Source: Loxodes magnus (Eukaryota > Ciliophora > Karyorelictea > Loxodida > Loxodidae). Taken from it: a stretch of DNA of 64,000 nt. A model generated the notes under the pieces. That model saw nothing but the letters and a program-made list of their open reading frames with translations, searched no databases and was not told where the DNA came from. The translations under genes were made by a program, and so were the position numbers. Positions 12,221 through 26,213 of this stretch are shown piece by piece; the stretch's first letter is position 1, and each line of letters opens with the position of its first letter. The stretch is from assembly GCA_946699065.1 (NCBI GenBank), contig CAMPDV010002028.1, positions 1 to 64,000 on the forward strand, written 5' to 3'.

Positions 12221-15200
12221 AGAAATCTTATCATTCTTTTAAACTTCTAGTTCTTAAAACTTTCAAATACATAAACTGATCTTCAGACTCTTTTACTTGC
12301 TTTTCTTATTCACTTTTCTTAGAAATCTTATCATTCTTTTAAACTTCTAGTTCTTAAAACTTTCAAATACATAAACTGATCTTCAGACTCTTTTACTTGC
12401 TTTTCTTATTCACTTTTCTTAGAAATCTTATCATTTTTTTAAACTTCTAGTTCTTAAAACTTTCAAATACATAAACTGATCTTCAGACTCTTTTACTTGC
12501 TTTTCTTATTCACTTTTCTTAGAAATCTTATCATTTTTTTAAACTTCTAGTTCTTAAAACTTTCAAATACATAAACTGATCTTTAGACTCTTTTACTTGC
12601 TTTTCTTATTCACTTTTCTTAGAAATCCTATCATTCTTTTAAACTTCTAGTTCTTAAAACTTTCAAATACATAAACTGATTTTCAGCTCTTTTACTTGCT
12701 TTTCTTATTCACTTTTCTTAGAAATCTTATCATTCTTTTAAACTTCTAGTTCTTAAAACTTTCAAATACATAAACTGATCTTCAGACTCTTTTACTTGCT
12801 TTTCTTATTCACTTTTCTTAGAAATCTTATCTAGTTCTTAAAACTTTCAAATACATAAACTGATCTTCAGACTCTTTTACTTGCTTTTCTTATTCACTTT
12901 TCTTAGAAATCTTATCTAGTTCTTAAAACTTTCAAATACATAAACTGATCTTCAGACTCTTTTACTTGCTTTTCTTATTCACTTTTCTTAGAAATCCTAT
13001 CATTCTTTTAAACTTCTAGTTCTTAAAACTTTCAAATACATAAACTGATCTTCAGACTCTTTTACTTGCTTTTCTTATTCACTTTTCTTAGAAATCTTAT
13101 CTAGTTCTTAAAACTTTCAAATACATAAACTGATTTTCAGACTCTTTTACTTGCTTTTCTTATTCACTTTTCTTAGAAATCCTATCATTTTTTTAAACTT
13201 CTAGTTCTTAAAACTTTCAAATACATAAACTGATCTTCAGACTCTTTTACTTGCTTTTCTTATTCACTTTTCTTAGAAATCTTATCTAGTTCTTAAAACT
13301 TTCAAATACATAAACTGATCTTTAGACACTTTTACTTGCTTTTCTTATTCACTTTTCTTAGAAATCTTATCATTCTTTTAAACTTCTAGTTCTTAAAACT
13401 TTCAAATACATAAACTGATCTTCAGACTCTTTTACTTGCTTTTCTTATTCACTTTTCTTAGAAATCTTATCATTCTTTTAAACTTCTAGTTCTTAAAACT
13501 TTCAAATACATAAACTGATCTTCAGACTCTTTTACTTGCTTTTCTTATTCACTTTTCTTAGAAATCTTATCATTCTTTTAAACTTCTAGTTCTTAAAACT
13601 TTCAAATACATAAACTGATCTTCAGACTCTTTTACTTGCTTTTCTTATTCACTTTTCTTAGAAATCTTATCTAGTTCTTAAAACTTTCAAATACATAAAC
13701 TAATCTTCAGACTCTTTTACTTGCTTTTCTTATTCACTTTTCTTAGAAATCCTATCATTCTTTTAAACTTCTAGTTCTTAAAACTTTCAAATACATAAAC
13801 TGATCTTCAGACTCTTTTACTTGCTTTTCTTATTCACTTTTCTTAGAAATCCTATCATTCTTTTAAACTTCTAGTTCTTAAAACTTTCAAATACATAAAC
13901 TGATCTTCAGACTCTTTTACTTGCTTTTCTTATTCACTTTTCTTAGAAATCTTATCATTCTTTTAAACTTCTAGTTCTTAAAACTTTCAAATACATAAAC
14001 TGATCTTCAGACTCTTTTACTTGCTTTTCTTATTCACTTTTCTTAGAAATCTTATCTAGTTCTTAAAACTTTCAAATACATAAACTGATCTTCAGACTCT
14101 TTTACTTGCTTTTCTTATTCACTTTTCTTAGAAATCTTATCATTTTTTTAAACTTCTAGTTCTTAAAACTTTCAAATACATAAACTGATCTTCAGACTCT
14201 TTTACTTGCTTTTCTTATTCACTTTTCTTAGAAATCTTATCTAGTTCTTAAAACTTTCAAATACATAAACTGATCTTCAGACTCTTTTACTTGCTTTTCT
14301 TATTCACTTTTCTTAGAAATCTTATCATTCTTTTAAACTTCTAGTTCTTAAAACTTTCAAATACATAAACTGATCTTTAGACTCTTTTACTTGCTTTTCT
14401 TATTCACTTTTCTTAGAAATCCTATCATTCTTTTAAACTTCTAGTTCTTAAAACTTTCAAATACATAAACTGATCTTCAGACTCTTTTACTTGCTTTTCT
14501 TATTCACTTTTCTTAGAAAACTTATCTAGTTCTTAAAACTTTCAAATACATAAACTGATCTTCAGACTCTTTTACTTGCTTTTCTTATTCACTTTTCTTA
14601 GAAATCTTATCTAGTTCTTAAAACTTTCAAATACATAAACTGATCTTCAGACTCTTTTACTTGCTTTTCTTATTCACTTTTCTTAGAAATCCTATCATTC
14701 TTTTAAACTTCTAGTTCTTAAAACTTTCAAATACATAAACTGATCTTTAGACTCTTTTACTTGCTTTTCTTATTCACTTTTCTTAGAAATCTTATCATTC
14801 TTTTAAACTTCTAGTTCTTAAAACTTTCAAATACATAAACTGATCTTCAGACTCTTTTACTTGCTTTTCTTATTCACTTTTCTTAGAAATCTTATATAGT
14901 TCATAAAACTTTCAAATACATAAACTGATCTTCAGACTCTTTTACTTGCTTTTCTTATTCACTTTTCTTAGAAATCTTATCTAGTTCTTAAAACTTTCAA
15001 ATACATAAACTGATCTTCAGACTCTTTTACTTGCTTTTCTTATTCACTTTTCTTAGAAATCCTATCATTTTTTTAAACTTCTAGTTCTTAAAACTTTCAA
15101 ATACATAAACTGATCTTCAGACTCTTTTACTTGCTTTTCTTATTCACTTTTCTTAGAAAACTTATCTAGTTCTTAAAACTTTCAAATACATAAACTGATC

Positions 15201-15240
15201 TTCAGACTCTTTTACTTGCTTTTCTTATTCACTTTTCTTA
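12220..15240 (+). repeat. 3,019-bp higher-order repeat, copy 2
   Basis: Landmarks recur at 12,684 (CAGCTC), 13,322 (TTAGACAC) and near 14,894 (TTATATAGTTCAT), each 3,019 or 3,020 bases after copy 1. The monomer order is the same as in copy 1 throughout. Confidence 0.88.
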
Positions 15241-17420
15241 GAAATCTTATCATTCTTTTAAACTTCTAGTTCTTAAAACTTTCAAATACATAAACTGATC
15301 TTCAGACTCTTTTACTTGCTTTTCTTATTCACTTTTCTTAGAAATCTTATCATTCTTTTAAACTTCTAGTTCTTAAAACTTTCAAATACATAAACTGATC
15401 TTCAGACTCTTTTACTTGCTTTTCTTATTCACTTTTCTTAGAAATCTTATCATTTTTTTAAACTTCTAGTTCTTAAAACTTTCAAATACATAAACTGATC
15501 TTCAGACTCTTTTACTTGCTTTTCTTATTCACTTTTCTTAGAAATCTTATCATTTTTTTAAACTTCTAGTTCTTAAAACTTTCAAATACATAAACTGATC
15601 TTTAGACTCTTTTACTTGCTTTTCTTATTCACTTTTCTTAGAAATCCTATCATTCTTTTAAACTTCTAGTTCTTAAAACTTTCAAATACATAAACTGATT
15701 TTCAGCTCTTTTACTTGCTTTTCTTATTCACTTTTCTTAGAAATCTTATCATTCTTTTAAACTTCTAGTTCTTAAAACTTTCAAATACATAAACTGATCT
15801 TCAGACTCTTTTACTTGCTTTTCTTATTCACTTTTCTTAGAAATCTTATCTAGTTCTTAAAACTTTCAAATACATAAACTGATCTTCAGACTCTTTTACT
15901 TGCTTTTCTTATTCACTTTTCTTAGAAATCTTATCTAGTTCTTAAAACTTTCAAATACATAAACTGATCTTCAGACTCTTTTACTTGCTTTTCTTATTCA
16001 CTTTTCTTAGAAATCCTATCATTCTTTTAAACTTCTAGTTCTTAAAACTTTCAAATACATAAACTGATCTTCAGACTCTTTTACTTGCTTTTCTTATTCA
16101 CTTTTCTTAGAAATCTTATCTAGTTCTTAAAACTTTCAAATACATAAACTGATTTTCAGACTCTTTTACTTGCTTTTCTTATTCACTTTTCTTAGAAATC
16201 CTATCATTTTTTTAAACTTCTAGTTCTTAAAACTTTCAAATACATAAACTGATCTTCAGACTCTTTTACTTGCTTTTCTTATTCACTTTTCTTAGAAATC
16301 TTATCATTCTTTTAAACTTCTAGTTCTTAAAACTTTCAAATACATAAACTGATCTTCAGACTCTTTTACTTGCTTTTCTTATTCACTTTTCTTAGAAATC
16401 TTATCATTCTTTTAAACTTCTAGTTCTTAAAACTTTCAAATACATAAACTGATCTTCAGACTCTTTTACTTGCTTTTCTTATTCACTTTTCTTAGAAATC
16501 TTATCATTCTTTTAAACTTCTAGTTCTTAAAACTTTCAAATACATAAACTGATCTTCAGACTCTTTTACTTGCTTTTCTTATTCACTTTTCTTAGAAATC
16601 TTATCATTCTTTTAAACTTCTAGTTCTTAAAACTTTCAAATACATAAACTGATCTTCAGACTCTTTTACTTGCTTTTCTTATTCACTTTTCTTAGAAATC
16701 TTATCTAGTTCTTAAAACTTTCAAATACATAAACTAATCTTCAGACTCTTTTACTTGCTTTTCTTATTCACTTTTCTTAGAAATCCTATCATTCTTTTAA
16801 ACTTCTAGTTCTTAAAACTTTCAAATACATAAACTGATCTTCAGACTCTTTTACTTGCTTTTCTTATTCACTTTTCTTAGAAATCCTATCATTCTTTTAA
16901 ACTTCTAGTTCTTAAAACTTTCAAATACATAAACTGATCTTCAGACTCTTTTACTTGCTTTTCTTATTCACTTTTCTTAGAAATCTTATATAGTTCATAA
17001 AACTTTCAAATACATAAACTGATCTTCAGACTCTTTTACTTGCTTTTCTTATTCACTTTTCTTAGAAATCTTATATAGTTCATAAAACTTTCAAATACAT
17101 AAACTGATCTTCAGACTCTTTTACTTGCTTTTCTTATTCACTTTTCTTAGAAATCTTATCTAGTTCTTAAAACTTTCAAATACATAAACTGATCTTCAGA
17201 CTCTTTTACTTGCTTTTCTTATTCACTTTTCTTAGAAATCCTATCATTCTTTTAAACTTCTAGTTCTTAAAACTTTCAAATACATAAACTGATCTTCAGA
17301 CTCTTTTACTTGCTTTTCTTATTCACTTTTCTTAGAAAACTTATCTAGTTCTTAAAACTTTCAAATACATAAACTGATCTTCAGACTCTTTTACTTGCTT
17401 TTCTTATTCACTTTTCTTAG
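15240..17420 (+). repeat. Shortened higher-order repeat, copy 3 (2,179 bp)
   Basis: CAGCTC recurs at 15,703, again 3,019 after copy 2, but the next is only 2,179 on. Compared with copy 1, about 940 bases equivalent to 10,930-11,870 are absent, the TTATATAGTTCAT 85-mer is doubled (near 16,987 and 17,072), and the 85-mer with TTAGACAC is replaced by a 100-mer. These changes (-940 +85 +15) account for the difference from 3,019. Confidence 0.82.
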
Positions 17421-20100
17421 AAATCTTATCATTCTTTTAAACTTCTAGTTCTTAAAACTTTCAAATACATAAACTGATCTTCAGACTCTTTTACTTGCTT
17501 TTCTTATTCACTTTTCTTAGAAATCTTATCATTCTTTTAAACTTCTAGTTCTTAAAACTTTCAAATACATAAACTGATCTTCAGACTCTTTTACTTGCTT
17601 TTCTTATTCACTTTTCTTAGAAATCTTATCATTTTTTTAAACTTCTAGTTCTTAAAACTTTCAAATACATAAACTGATCTTCAGACTCTTTTACTTGCTT
17701 TTCTTATTCACTTTTCTTAGAAATCTTATCATTTTTTTAAACTTCTAGTTCTTAAAACTTTCAAATACATAAACTGATCTTTAGACTCTTTTACTTGCTT
17801 TTCTTATTCACTTTTCTTAGAAATCCTATCATTCTTTTAAACTTCTAGTTCTTAAAACTTTCAAATACATAAACTGATTTTCAGCTCTTTTACTTGCTTT
17901 TCTTATTCACTTTTCTTAGAAATCTTATCATTCTTTTAAACTTCTAGTTCTTAAAACTTTCAAATACATAAACTGATCTTCAGACTCTTTTACTTGCTTT
18001 TCTTATTCACTTTTCTTAGAAATCTTATCTAGTTCTTAAAACTTTCAAATACATAAACTGATCTTCAGACTCTTTTACTTGCTTTTCTTATTCACTTTTC
18101 TTAGAAATCTTATCTAGTTCTTAAAACTTTCAAATACATAAACTGATCTTCAGACTCTTTTACTTGCTTTTCTTATTCACTTTTCTTAGAAATCCTATCA
18201 TTCTTTTAAACTTCTAGTTCTTAAAACTTTCAAATACATAAACTGATCTTCAGACTCTTTTACTTGCTTTTCTTATTCACTTTTCTTAGAAATCTTATCT
18301 AGTTCTTAAAACTTTCAAATACATAAACTGATTTTCAGACTCTTTTACTTGCTTTTCTTATTCACTTTTCTTAGAAATCCTATCATTTTTTTAAACTTCT
18401 AGTTCTTAAAACTTTCAAATACATAAACTGATCTTCAGACTCTTTTACTTGCTTTTCTTATTCACTTTTCTTAGAAATCTTATCATTCTTTTAAACTTCT
18501 AGTTCTTAAAACTTTCAAATACATAAACTGATCTTCAGACTCTTTTACTTGCTTTTCTTATTCACTTTTCTTAGAAATCTTATCATTCTTTTAAACTTCT
18601 AGTTCTTAAAACTTTCAAATACATAAACTGATCTTCAGACTCTTTTACTTGCTTTTCTTATTCACTTTTCTTAGAAATCTTATCATTCTTTTAAACTTCT
18701 AGTTCTTAAAACTTTCAAATACATAAACTGATCTTCAGACTCTTTTACTTGCTTTTCTTATTCACTTTTCTTAGAAATCTTATCATTCTTTTAAACTTCT
18801 AGTTCTTAAAACTTTCAAATACATAAACTGATCTTCAGACTCTTTTACTTGCTTTTCTTATTCACTTTTCTTAGAAATCTTATCTAGTTCTTAAAACTTT
18901 CAAATACATAAACTAATCTTCAGACTCTTTTACTTGCTTTTCTTATTCACTTTTCTTAGAAATCCTATCATTCTTTTAAACTTCTAGTTCTTAAAACTTT
19001 CAAATACATAAACTGATCTTCAGACTCTTTTACTTGCTTTTCTTATTCACTTTTCTTAGAAATCCTATCATTCTTTTAAACTTCTAGTTCTTAAAACTTT
19101 CAAATACATAAACTGATCTTCAGACTCTTTTACTTGCTTTTCTTATTCACTTTTCTTAGAAATCTTATCATTCTTTTAAACTTCTAGTTCTTAAAACTTT
19201 CAAATACATAAACTGATCTTCAGACTCTTTTACTTGCTTTTCTTATTCACTTTTCTTAGAAATCTTATCTAGTTCTTAAAACTTTCAAATACATAAACTG
19301 ATCTTCAGACTCTTTTACTTGCTTTTCTTATTCACTTTTCTTAGAAATCTTATCATTTTTTTAAACTTCTAGTTCTTAAAACTTTCAAATACATAAACTG
19401 ATCTTCAGACTCTTTTACTTGCTTTTCTTATTCACTTTTCTTAGAAATCTTATCTAGTTCTTAAAACTTTCAAATACATAAACTGATCTTCAGACTCTTT
19501 TACTTGCTTTTCTTATTCACTTTTCTTAGAAATCTTATCATTCTTTTAAACTTCTAGTTCTTAAAACTTTCAAATACATAAACTGATCTTTAGACTCTTT
19601 TACTTGCTTTTCTTATTCACTTTTCTTAGAAATCCTATCATTCTTTTAAACTTCTAGTTCTTAAAACTTTCAAATACATAAACTGATCTTCAGACTCTTT
19701 TACTTGCTTTTCTTATTCACTTTTCTTAGAAATCTTATCTAGTTCTTAAAACTTTCAAATACATAAACTGATCTTCAGACTCTTTTACTTGCTTTTCTTA
19801 TTCACTTTTCTTAGAAATCCTATCATTCTTTTAAACTTCTAGTTCTTAAAACTTTCAAATACATAAACTGATCTTCAGACTCTTTTACTTGCTTTTCTTA
19901 TTCACTTTTCTTAGAAAACTTATCTAGTTCTTAAAACTTTCAAATACATAAACTGATCTTCAGACTCTTTTACTTGCTTTTCTTATTCACTTTTCTTAGA
20001 AATCTTATCATTCTTTTAAACTTCTAGTTCTTAAAACTTTCAAATACATAAACTGATCTTCAGACTCTTTTACTTGCTTTTCTTATTCACTTTTCTTAGA
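17420..20100 (+). repeat. Diverging higher-order repeat, copy 4
   Basis: CAGCTC lies at 17,882 and the following monomers repeat copy 3, including the 100-mer in place of the TTAGACAC 85-mer. It keeps the stretch that copy 3 has lost (19,141-19,700), so it is not simply a copy of copy 3. From about 19,730 the order departs from the unit. Confidence 0.78.
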
Positions 20101-20274
20101 AATCCTATCATTCTTTTAAACTTCTAGTTCTTAAAACTTTCAAATACATAAACTGATCTTCAGACTCTTTTACTTGCTTTTCTTATTCACTTTTCTTAGA
20201 AATCCTATCATTCTTTTAAACTTCTAGTTCTTAAAACTTTCAAATACATAAACTGATCTTCAGACTCTTTTACT

Positions 20275-21014
20275 TGCTTTTCTTATTCACTTTTCATAGA
20301 AATCTTATATAGTTCTTAAAACTTTCAAATACATAAACTGATCTTCAGACTCTTTTACTTGCTTTTCTTATTCACTTTTCTTCGAAATCTTATCATTCTT
20401 TTAAACTTCTAGTTCTTAAAACTTTCAAATACATAAACTGATCTTCAGACTCTTTTACTTGCTTTTCTTATTCACTTTTCTTAGAAATCTTATCATTCTT
20501 TTAAACTTCTAGTTCTTAAAACTTTCAAATACATAAACTGCTCTTCAGACTCTTTTACTTGCTTTTCTTATTCACTTTTCTTAGAAAACTTATCTAGTTC
20601 TTAAAACTTTCAAATACATAAACTGATCTTCAGACTCTTTTACTTGCTTTTCTTATTCACTTTTCATAGAAATCTTATATAGTTCTTAAAACTTTCAAAT
20701 ACATAAACTGATCTTCAGACTCTTTTACTTGCTTTTCTTATTCACTTTTCTTAGAAATCCTATCATTCTTTTAAACTTCTAGTTCTTAAAACTTTCAAAT
20801 ACATAAACTGATCTTCAGACTCTTTTACTTGCTTTTCTTATTCACTTTTCTTAGAAATCTTATCATTCTTTTAAACTTCTAGTTCTTAAAACTTTCAAAT
20901 ACATAAACTGCTCTTCAGACTCTTTTACTTGCTTTTCTTATTCACTTTTCTTAGAAAACTTATCTAGTTCTTAAAACTTTCAAATACATAAACTGATCTT
21001 CAGACTCTTTTACT
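20275..21014 (+). repeat. 370-bp tandem duplication
   Basis: A four-monomer block (85+100+100+85) occurs twice, at 20,275-20,644 and 20,645-21,014. Markers in both copies are TTTTCATAGAAAT, GCTCTTCAG and an AAAACTTATCTAG monomer. The second monomer differs: copy 1 has TTCGAAATC, one of only four CpG sites I saw in the window, and copy 2 has CCTATC. Confidence 0.88.
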
Positions 21015-21314
21015 TGCTTTTCTTATTCACTTTTCTTAGAAATCTTATCATTCTTTTAAACTTCTAGTTCTTAAAACTTTCAAATACATGAACTGATCTT
21101 CAGACTCTTTTACTTGCTTTTCTTATTCACTTTTCTCAGAAATCTTATCATTTTTTTAAACTTCTAGTTCTTAAAACTTTCAAATACATAAACTGATCTT
21201 CAGACTCTTTTACTTGCTTTTCTTATTCACTTTTCTTAGAAATCTTATCATTCTTTTAAACTTCTAGTTCTTAAAACTTTCAAATACATAAACTGATCTT
21301 CAGACTCTTTTACT

Positions 21315-22184
21315 TGCTTTTCTTATTCACTTTTCTTAGAAATCTTATCTAGTTCTTAAAACTTTCAAATACATAAACTGATCTTCAGACTCTTTTACTT
21401 GCTTTTCTTATTCACTTTTCTTAGAAATCTCATCATTCTTTTAAACTTCTAGTTCTTAAAACTTTCAAATACATAAACTGATCTTCAGACTCTTTTACTT
21501 GCTTTTCTTATTCACTTTTCTTAGAAATCTTATCATTCTTTTAAACTTCTAGTTCTTAAAACTTTCAAATACATAAACTGATCTTCAGACTCTTTTACTT
21601 GCTTTTCTTATTCACTTTTCTTAGAAATCTTATCATTCATTTAAACTTCTAGTTCTTAAAACTTTCAAATACATAAACTGATCTTCAGACTCTTTTACTT
21701 GCTTTTCTTATTCACTTTTCTTAGAAATCTTATCATTCTTTTAAACTTCTAGTTCTTAAAACTTTCAAATACATAAACTGATCTTCAGACTCTTTTACTT
21801 GCTTTTCTTATTCACTTTTCTTAGAAATCTTATCTAGTTCTTAAAACTTTCAAATACATAAACTGATCTTCAGACTCTTTTACTTGCTTTTCTTATTCAC
21901 TTTTCTTAGAAATCTCATCATTCTTTTAAACTTCTAGTTCTTAAAACTTTCAAATACATAAACTGATCTTCAGACTCTTTTACTTGCTTTTCTTATTCAC
22001 TTTTCTTAGAAATCTTATCATTCTTTTAAACTTCTAGTTCTTAAAACTTTCAAATACATAAACTGATCTTCAGACTCTTTTACTTGCTTTTCTTATTCAC
22101 TTTTCTTAGAAATCTTATCATTCATTTAAACTTCTAGTTCTTAAAACTTTCAAATACATAAACTGATCTTCAGACTCTTTTACT
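21315..22184 (+). repeat. 485-bp tandem duplication
   Basis: A block of one 85-mer and four 100-mers with the rare state CTCATCATT (21,429 and 21,914, 485 apart) and a TTCATTT monomer. The second copy keeps the first four monomers, after which a TTATCTAG monomer with CTAATC takes over. Confidence 0.85.
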
Positions 22185-22779
22185 TGCTTTTCTTATTCAC
22201 TTTTCTTAGAAATCTTATCTAGTTCTTAAAACTTTCAAATACATAAACTAATCTTCAGACTCTTTTACTTGCTTTTCTTATTCACTTTTCTTAGAAATCC
22301 TATCATTCTTTTAAACTTCTAGTTCTTAAAACTTTCAAATACATAAACTGATCTTCAGACTCTTTTACTTGCTTTTCTTATTCACTTTTCTTAGAAATCC
22401 TATCATTCTTTTAAACTTCTAGTTCTTAAAACTTTCAAATACATAAACTGATCTTCAGACTCTTTTACTTGCTTTTCTTATTCACTTTTCTTAGAAATCT
22501 TATCATTCTTTTAAACTTCTAGTTCTTAAAACTTTCAAATACATAAACTGATCTTCAGACTCTTTTACTTGCTTTTCTTATTCACTTTTCTTAGAAATCT
22601 TATCATTCTTTTAAACTTCTAGTTCTTAAAACTTTCAAATACATAAACTAATCTTCAGACTCTTTTACTTGCTTTTCTTATTCACTTTTCTTAGAAATCC
22701 TATCATTCTTTTAAACTTCTAGTTCTTAAAACTTTCAAATACATAAACTGATCTTTAGACTCTTTTACTTGCTTTTCTT

Positions 22780-24970
22780 ATTCACTTTTCTTAGAAATCT
22801 TATCATTCTTTTAAACTTCTAGTTCTTAAAACTTTCAAATACATAAACTGATCTTCAGACTCTTTTACTTGCTTTTCTTATTCACTTTTCTTAGAAATCT
22901 TATCATTTTTTTAAACTTCTAGTTCTTAAAACTTTCAAATACATAAACTGATCTTCAGACTCTTTTACTTGCTTTTCTTATTCACTTTTCTTAGAAATCT
23001 TATCATTTTTTTAAACTTCTAGTTCTTAAAACTTTCAAATACATAAACTGATCTTCAGACTCTTTTACTTGCTTTTCTTATTCACTTTTCTTAGAAATCC
23101 TATCATTCTTTTAAACTTCTAGTTCTTAAAACTTTCAAATACATAAACTGATTTTCAGCTCTTTTACTTGCTTTTCTTATTCACTTTTCTTAGAAATCTT
23201 ATCATTCTTTTAAACTTCTAGTTCTTAAAACTTTCAAATACATAAACTGATCTTCAGACTCTTTTACTTGCTTTTCTTATTCACTTTTCTTAGAAATCTT
23301 ATCCAGTTCTTAAAACTTTCAAATACATAAACTGATCTTCAGACTCTTTTACTTGCTTTTCTTATTCACTTTTCTTAGAAATCTTATCTAGTTCTTAAAA
23401 CTTTCAAATACATAAACTGATCTTCAGACTCTTTTACTTGCTTTTCTTATTCACTTTTCTTAGAAATCCTATCATTCTTTTAAACTTCAAGTTCTTAAAA
23501 CTTTCAAATACATAAACTGATCTTCAGACTCTTTTACTTGCTTTTCTTATTCACTTTTCTTAGAAATCTTATCTAGTTCTTAAAACTTTCAAATACATAA
23601 ACTGATTTTCAGACTCTTTTACTTGCTTTTCTTATTCACTTTTCTTAGAAATCCTATCATTTTTTTAAACTTCTAGTTCTTAAAACTTTCAAATACATAA
23701 ACTGATCTTCAGACTCTTTTACTTGCTTTTCTTATTCACTTTTCTTAGAAATCTTATCTAGTTCTTAAAACTTTCAAATACATAAACTGATCTTTAGACA
23801 CTTTTACTTGCTTTTCTTATTCACTTTTCTTAGAAATCTTATCATTCTTTTAAACTTCTAGTTCTTAAAACTTTCAAATACATAAACTGATCTTCAGACT
23901 CTTTTACTTGCTTTTCTTATTCACTTTTCTTAGAAATCTTATCATTCTTTTAAACTTCTAGTTCTTAAAACTTTCAAATACATAAACTGATCTTCAGACT
24001 CTTTTACTTGCTTTTCTTATTCACTTTTCTTAGAAATCTTATCATTCTTTTAAACTTCTAGTTCTTAAAACTTTCAAATACATAAACTGATCTTCAGACT
24101 CTTTTACTTGCTTTTCTTATTCACTTTTCTTAGAAATCTTATCTAGTTCTTAAAACTTTCAAATACATAAACTAATCTTCAGACTCTTTTACTTGCTTTT
24201 CTTATTCACTTTTCTTAGAAATCCTATCATTCTTTTAAACTTCTAGTTCTTAAAACTTTCAAATACATAAACTGATCTTCAGACTCTTTTACTTGCTTTT
24301 CTTATTCACTTTTCTTAGAAATCCTATCATTCTTTTAAACTTCTAGTTCTTAAAACTTTCAAATACATAAACTGATCTTCAGACTCTTTTACTTGCTTTT
24401 CTTATTCACTTTTCTTAGAAATCTTATCATTCTTTTAAACTTCTAGTTCTTAAAACTTTCAAATACATAAACTGATCTTCAGACTCTTTTACTTGCTTTT
24501 CTTATTCACTTTTCTTAGAAATCTTATCTAGTTCTTAAAAATTTCAAATACATAAACTGATCTTCAGACTCTTTTACTTGCTTTTCTTATTCACTTTTCT
24601 TAGAAATCTTATCATTTTTTTAAACTTCTAGTTCTTAAAACTTTCAAATACATAAACTGATCTTCAGACTCTTTTACTTGCTTTTCTTATTCACTTTTCT
24701 TAGAAATCTTATCTAGTTCTTAAAACTTTCAAATACATAAACTGATCTTCAGACTCTTTTACTTGCTTTTCTTATTCACTTTTCTTAGAAATCTTATCAT
24801 TCTTTTAAACTTCTAGTTCTTAAAACTTTCAAATACATAAACTGATCTTTAGACTCTTTTACTTGCTTTTCTTATTCACTTTTCTTAGAAATCCTATCAT
24901 TCTTTTAAACTTCTAGTTCTTAAAACTTTCAAATACATAAACTGATCTTCAGACTCTTTTACTTGCTTTT
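22780..24970 (+). repeat. Remote relative of the 3,019-bp repeat
   Basis: CAGCTC at 23,155 and TTAGACAC at 23,794 stand in the same order and almost the same spacing as at 9,665 and 10,303, and the monomers that follow match copy 1 up to about 24,970, where a TTATAATTC monomer replaces an AAAACTTATCTAG one. It has the TTAGACAC 85-mer, so it belongs with copies 1 and 2, although copies 3 and 4 lie between. Confidence 0.8.
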
Positions 24971-26213
24971 CTTATTCACTTTTCTTAGAAATCTTATAAT
25001 TCATTTAAACTTCTAGTTCTTAAAACTTTCAAATACATAAACTGATCTTCAGACTCTTTTACTTGCTTTTCTTATTCACTTTTCTTAGAAATCTTATCTA
25101 GTTATTAAAACTTTCAAATACATAAACTGATCTTCAGACTCTTTTACTTGCTTTTCTTATTCACTTTTCTTAGAAATCCTATCATTCTTTTAAACTTCGT
25201 GTTCTTAAAACTTTCAAATACATAAACTGATCTTCAGACTCTTTTACTTGCTTTTCTTATTCACTTTTCTTAGAAAACTTATCTAGTTCTTAAAACTTTC
25301 AAATACATAAACTGATCTTCAGACTCTTTTACTTGCTTTTCTTATTCACTTTTCTTAGAAATCTTATCATTCTTTTAAACTTCTAGTTCTTAAAACTTTC
25401 AAATACATAAACTGATCTTCAGACTCTTTTACTTGCTTTTCTTATTCACTTTTCTTAGAAATCTTATCTAGTTCTTAAAACTTTCAAATACATAAACTGA
25501 TCTTCAGACTCTTTTACTTGCTTTTCTTATTCACTTTTCTCAGAAATCTTATCATTTTTTTAAACTTCTAGTTCTTAAAACTTTCAAATACATAAACTGA
25601 TCTTCAGACTCTTTTACTTGCTTTTCTTATTCACTTTTCTTAGAAATCTTATCATTCTTTTAAACTTCTAGTTCTTAAAACTTTCAAATACATAAACTGA
25701 TCTTCAGACTCTTTTACTTGCTTTTCTTATTCACTTTTCTTAGAAATCTTATCTAGTTCTTAAAACTTTCAAATACATAAACTGATCTTCAGACTCTTTT
25801 ACTTGCTTTTCTTATTCACTTTTCTTAGAAATCTTATCATTTTTTTAAACTTCTAGTTCTTAAAACTTTCAAATACATAAACTGATCTTCAGACTCTTTT
25901 ACTTGCTTTTCTTATTCACTTTTCTTAGAAATCTTATCTAGTTCTTAAAACTTTCAAATACATAAACTGATCTTCAGACTCTTTTACTTGCTTTTCTTAT
26001 TCACTTTTCTTAGAAATCTTATCATTCTTTTAAACTTCTAGTTCTTAAAACTTTCAAATACATAAACTGATCTTCAGACTCTTTTACTTGCTTTTCTTAT
26101 TCACTTTTCTTAGAAATCCTATCATTCTTTTAAACTTCTAGTTCTTAAAACTTTCAAATACATAAACTGATCTTCAGACTCTTTTACTTGCTTTTCTTAT
26201 TCACTTTTCTTAG

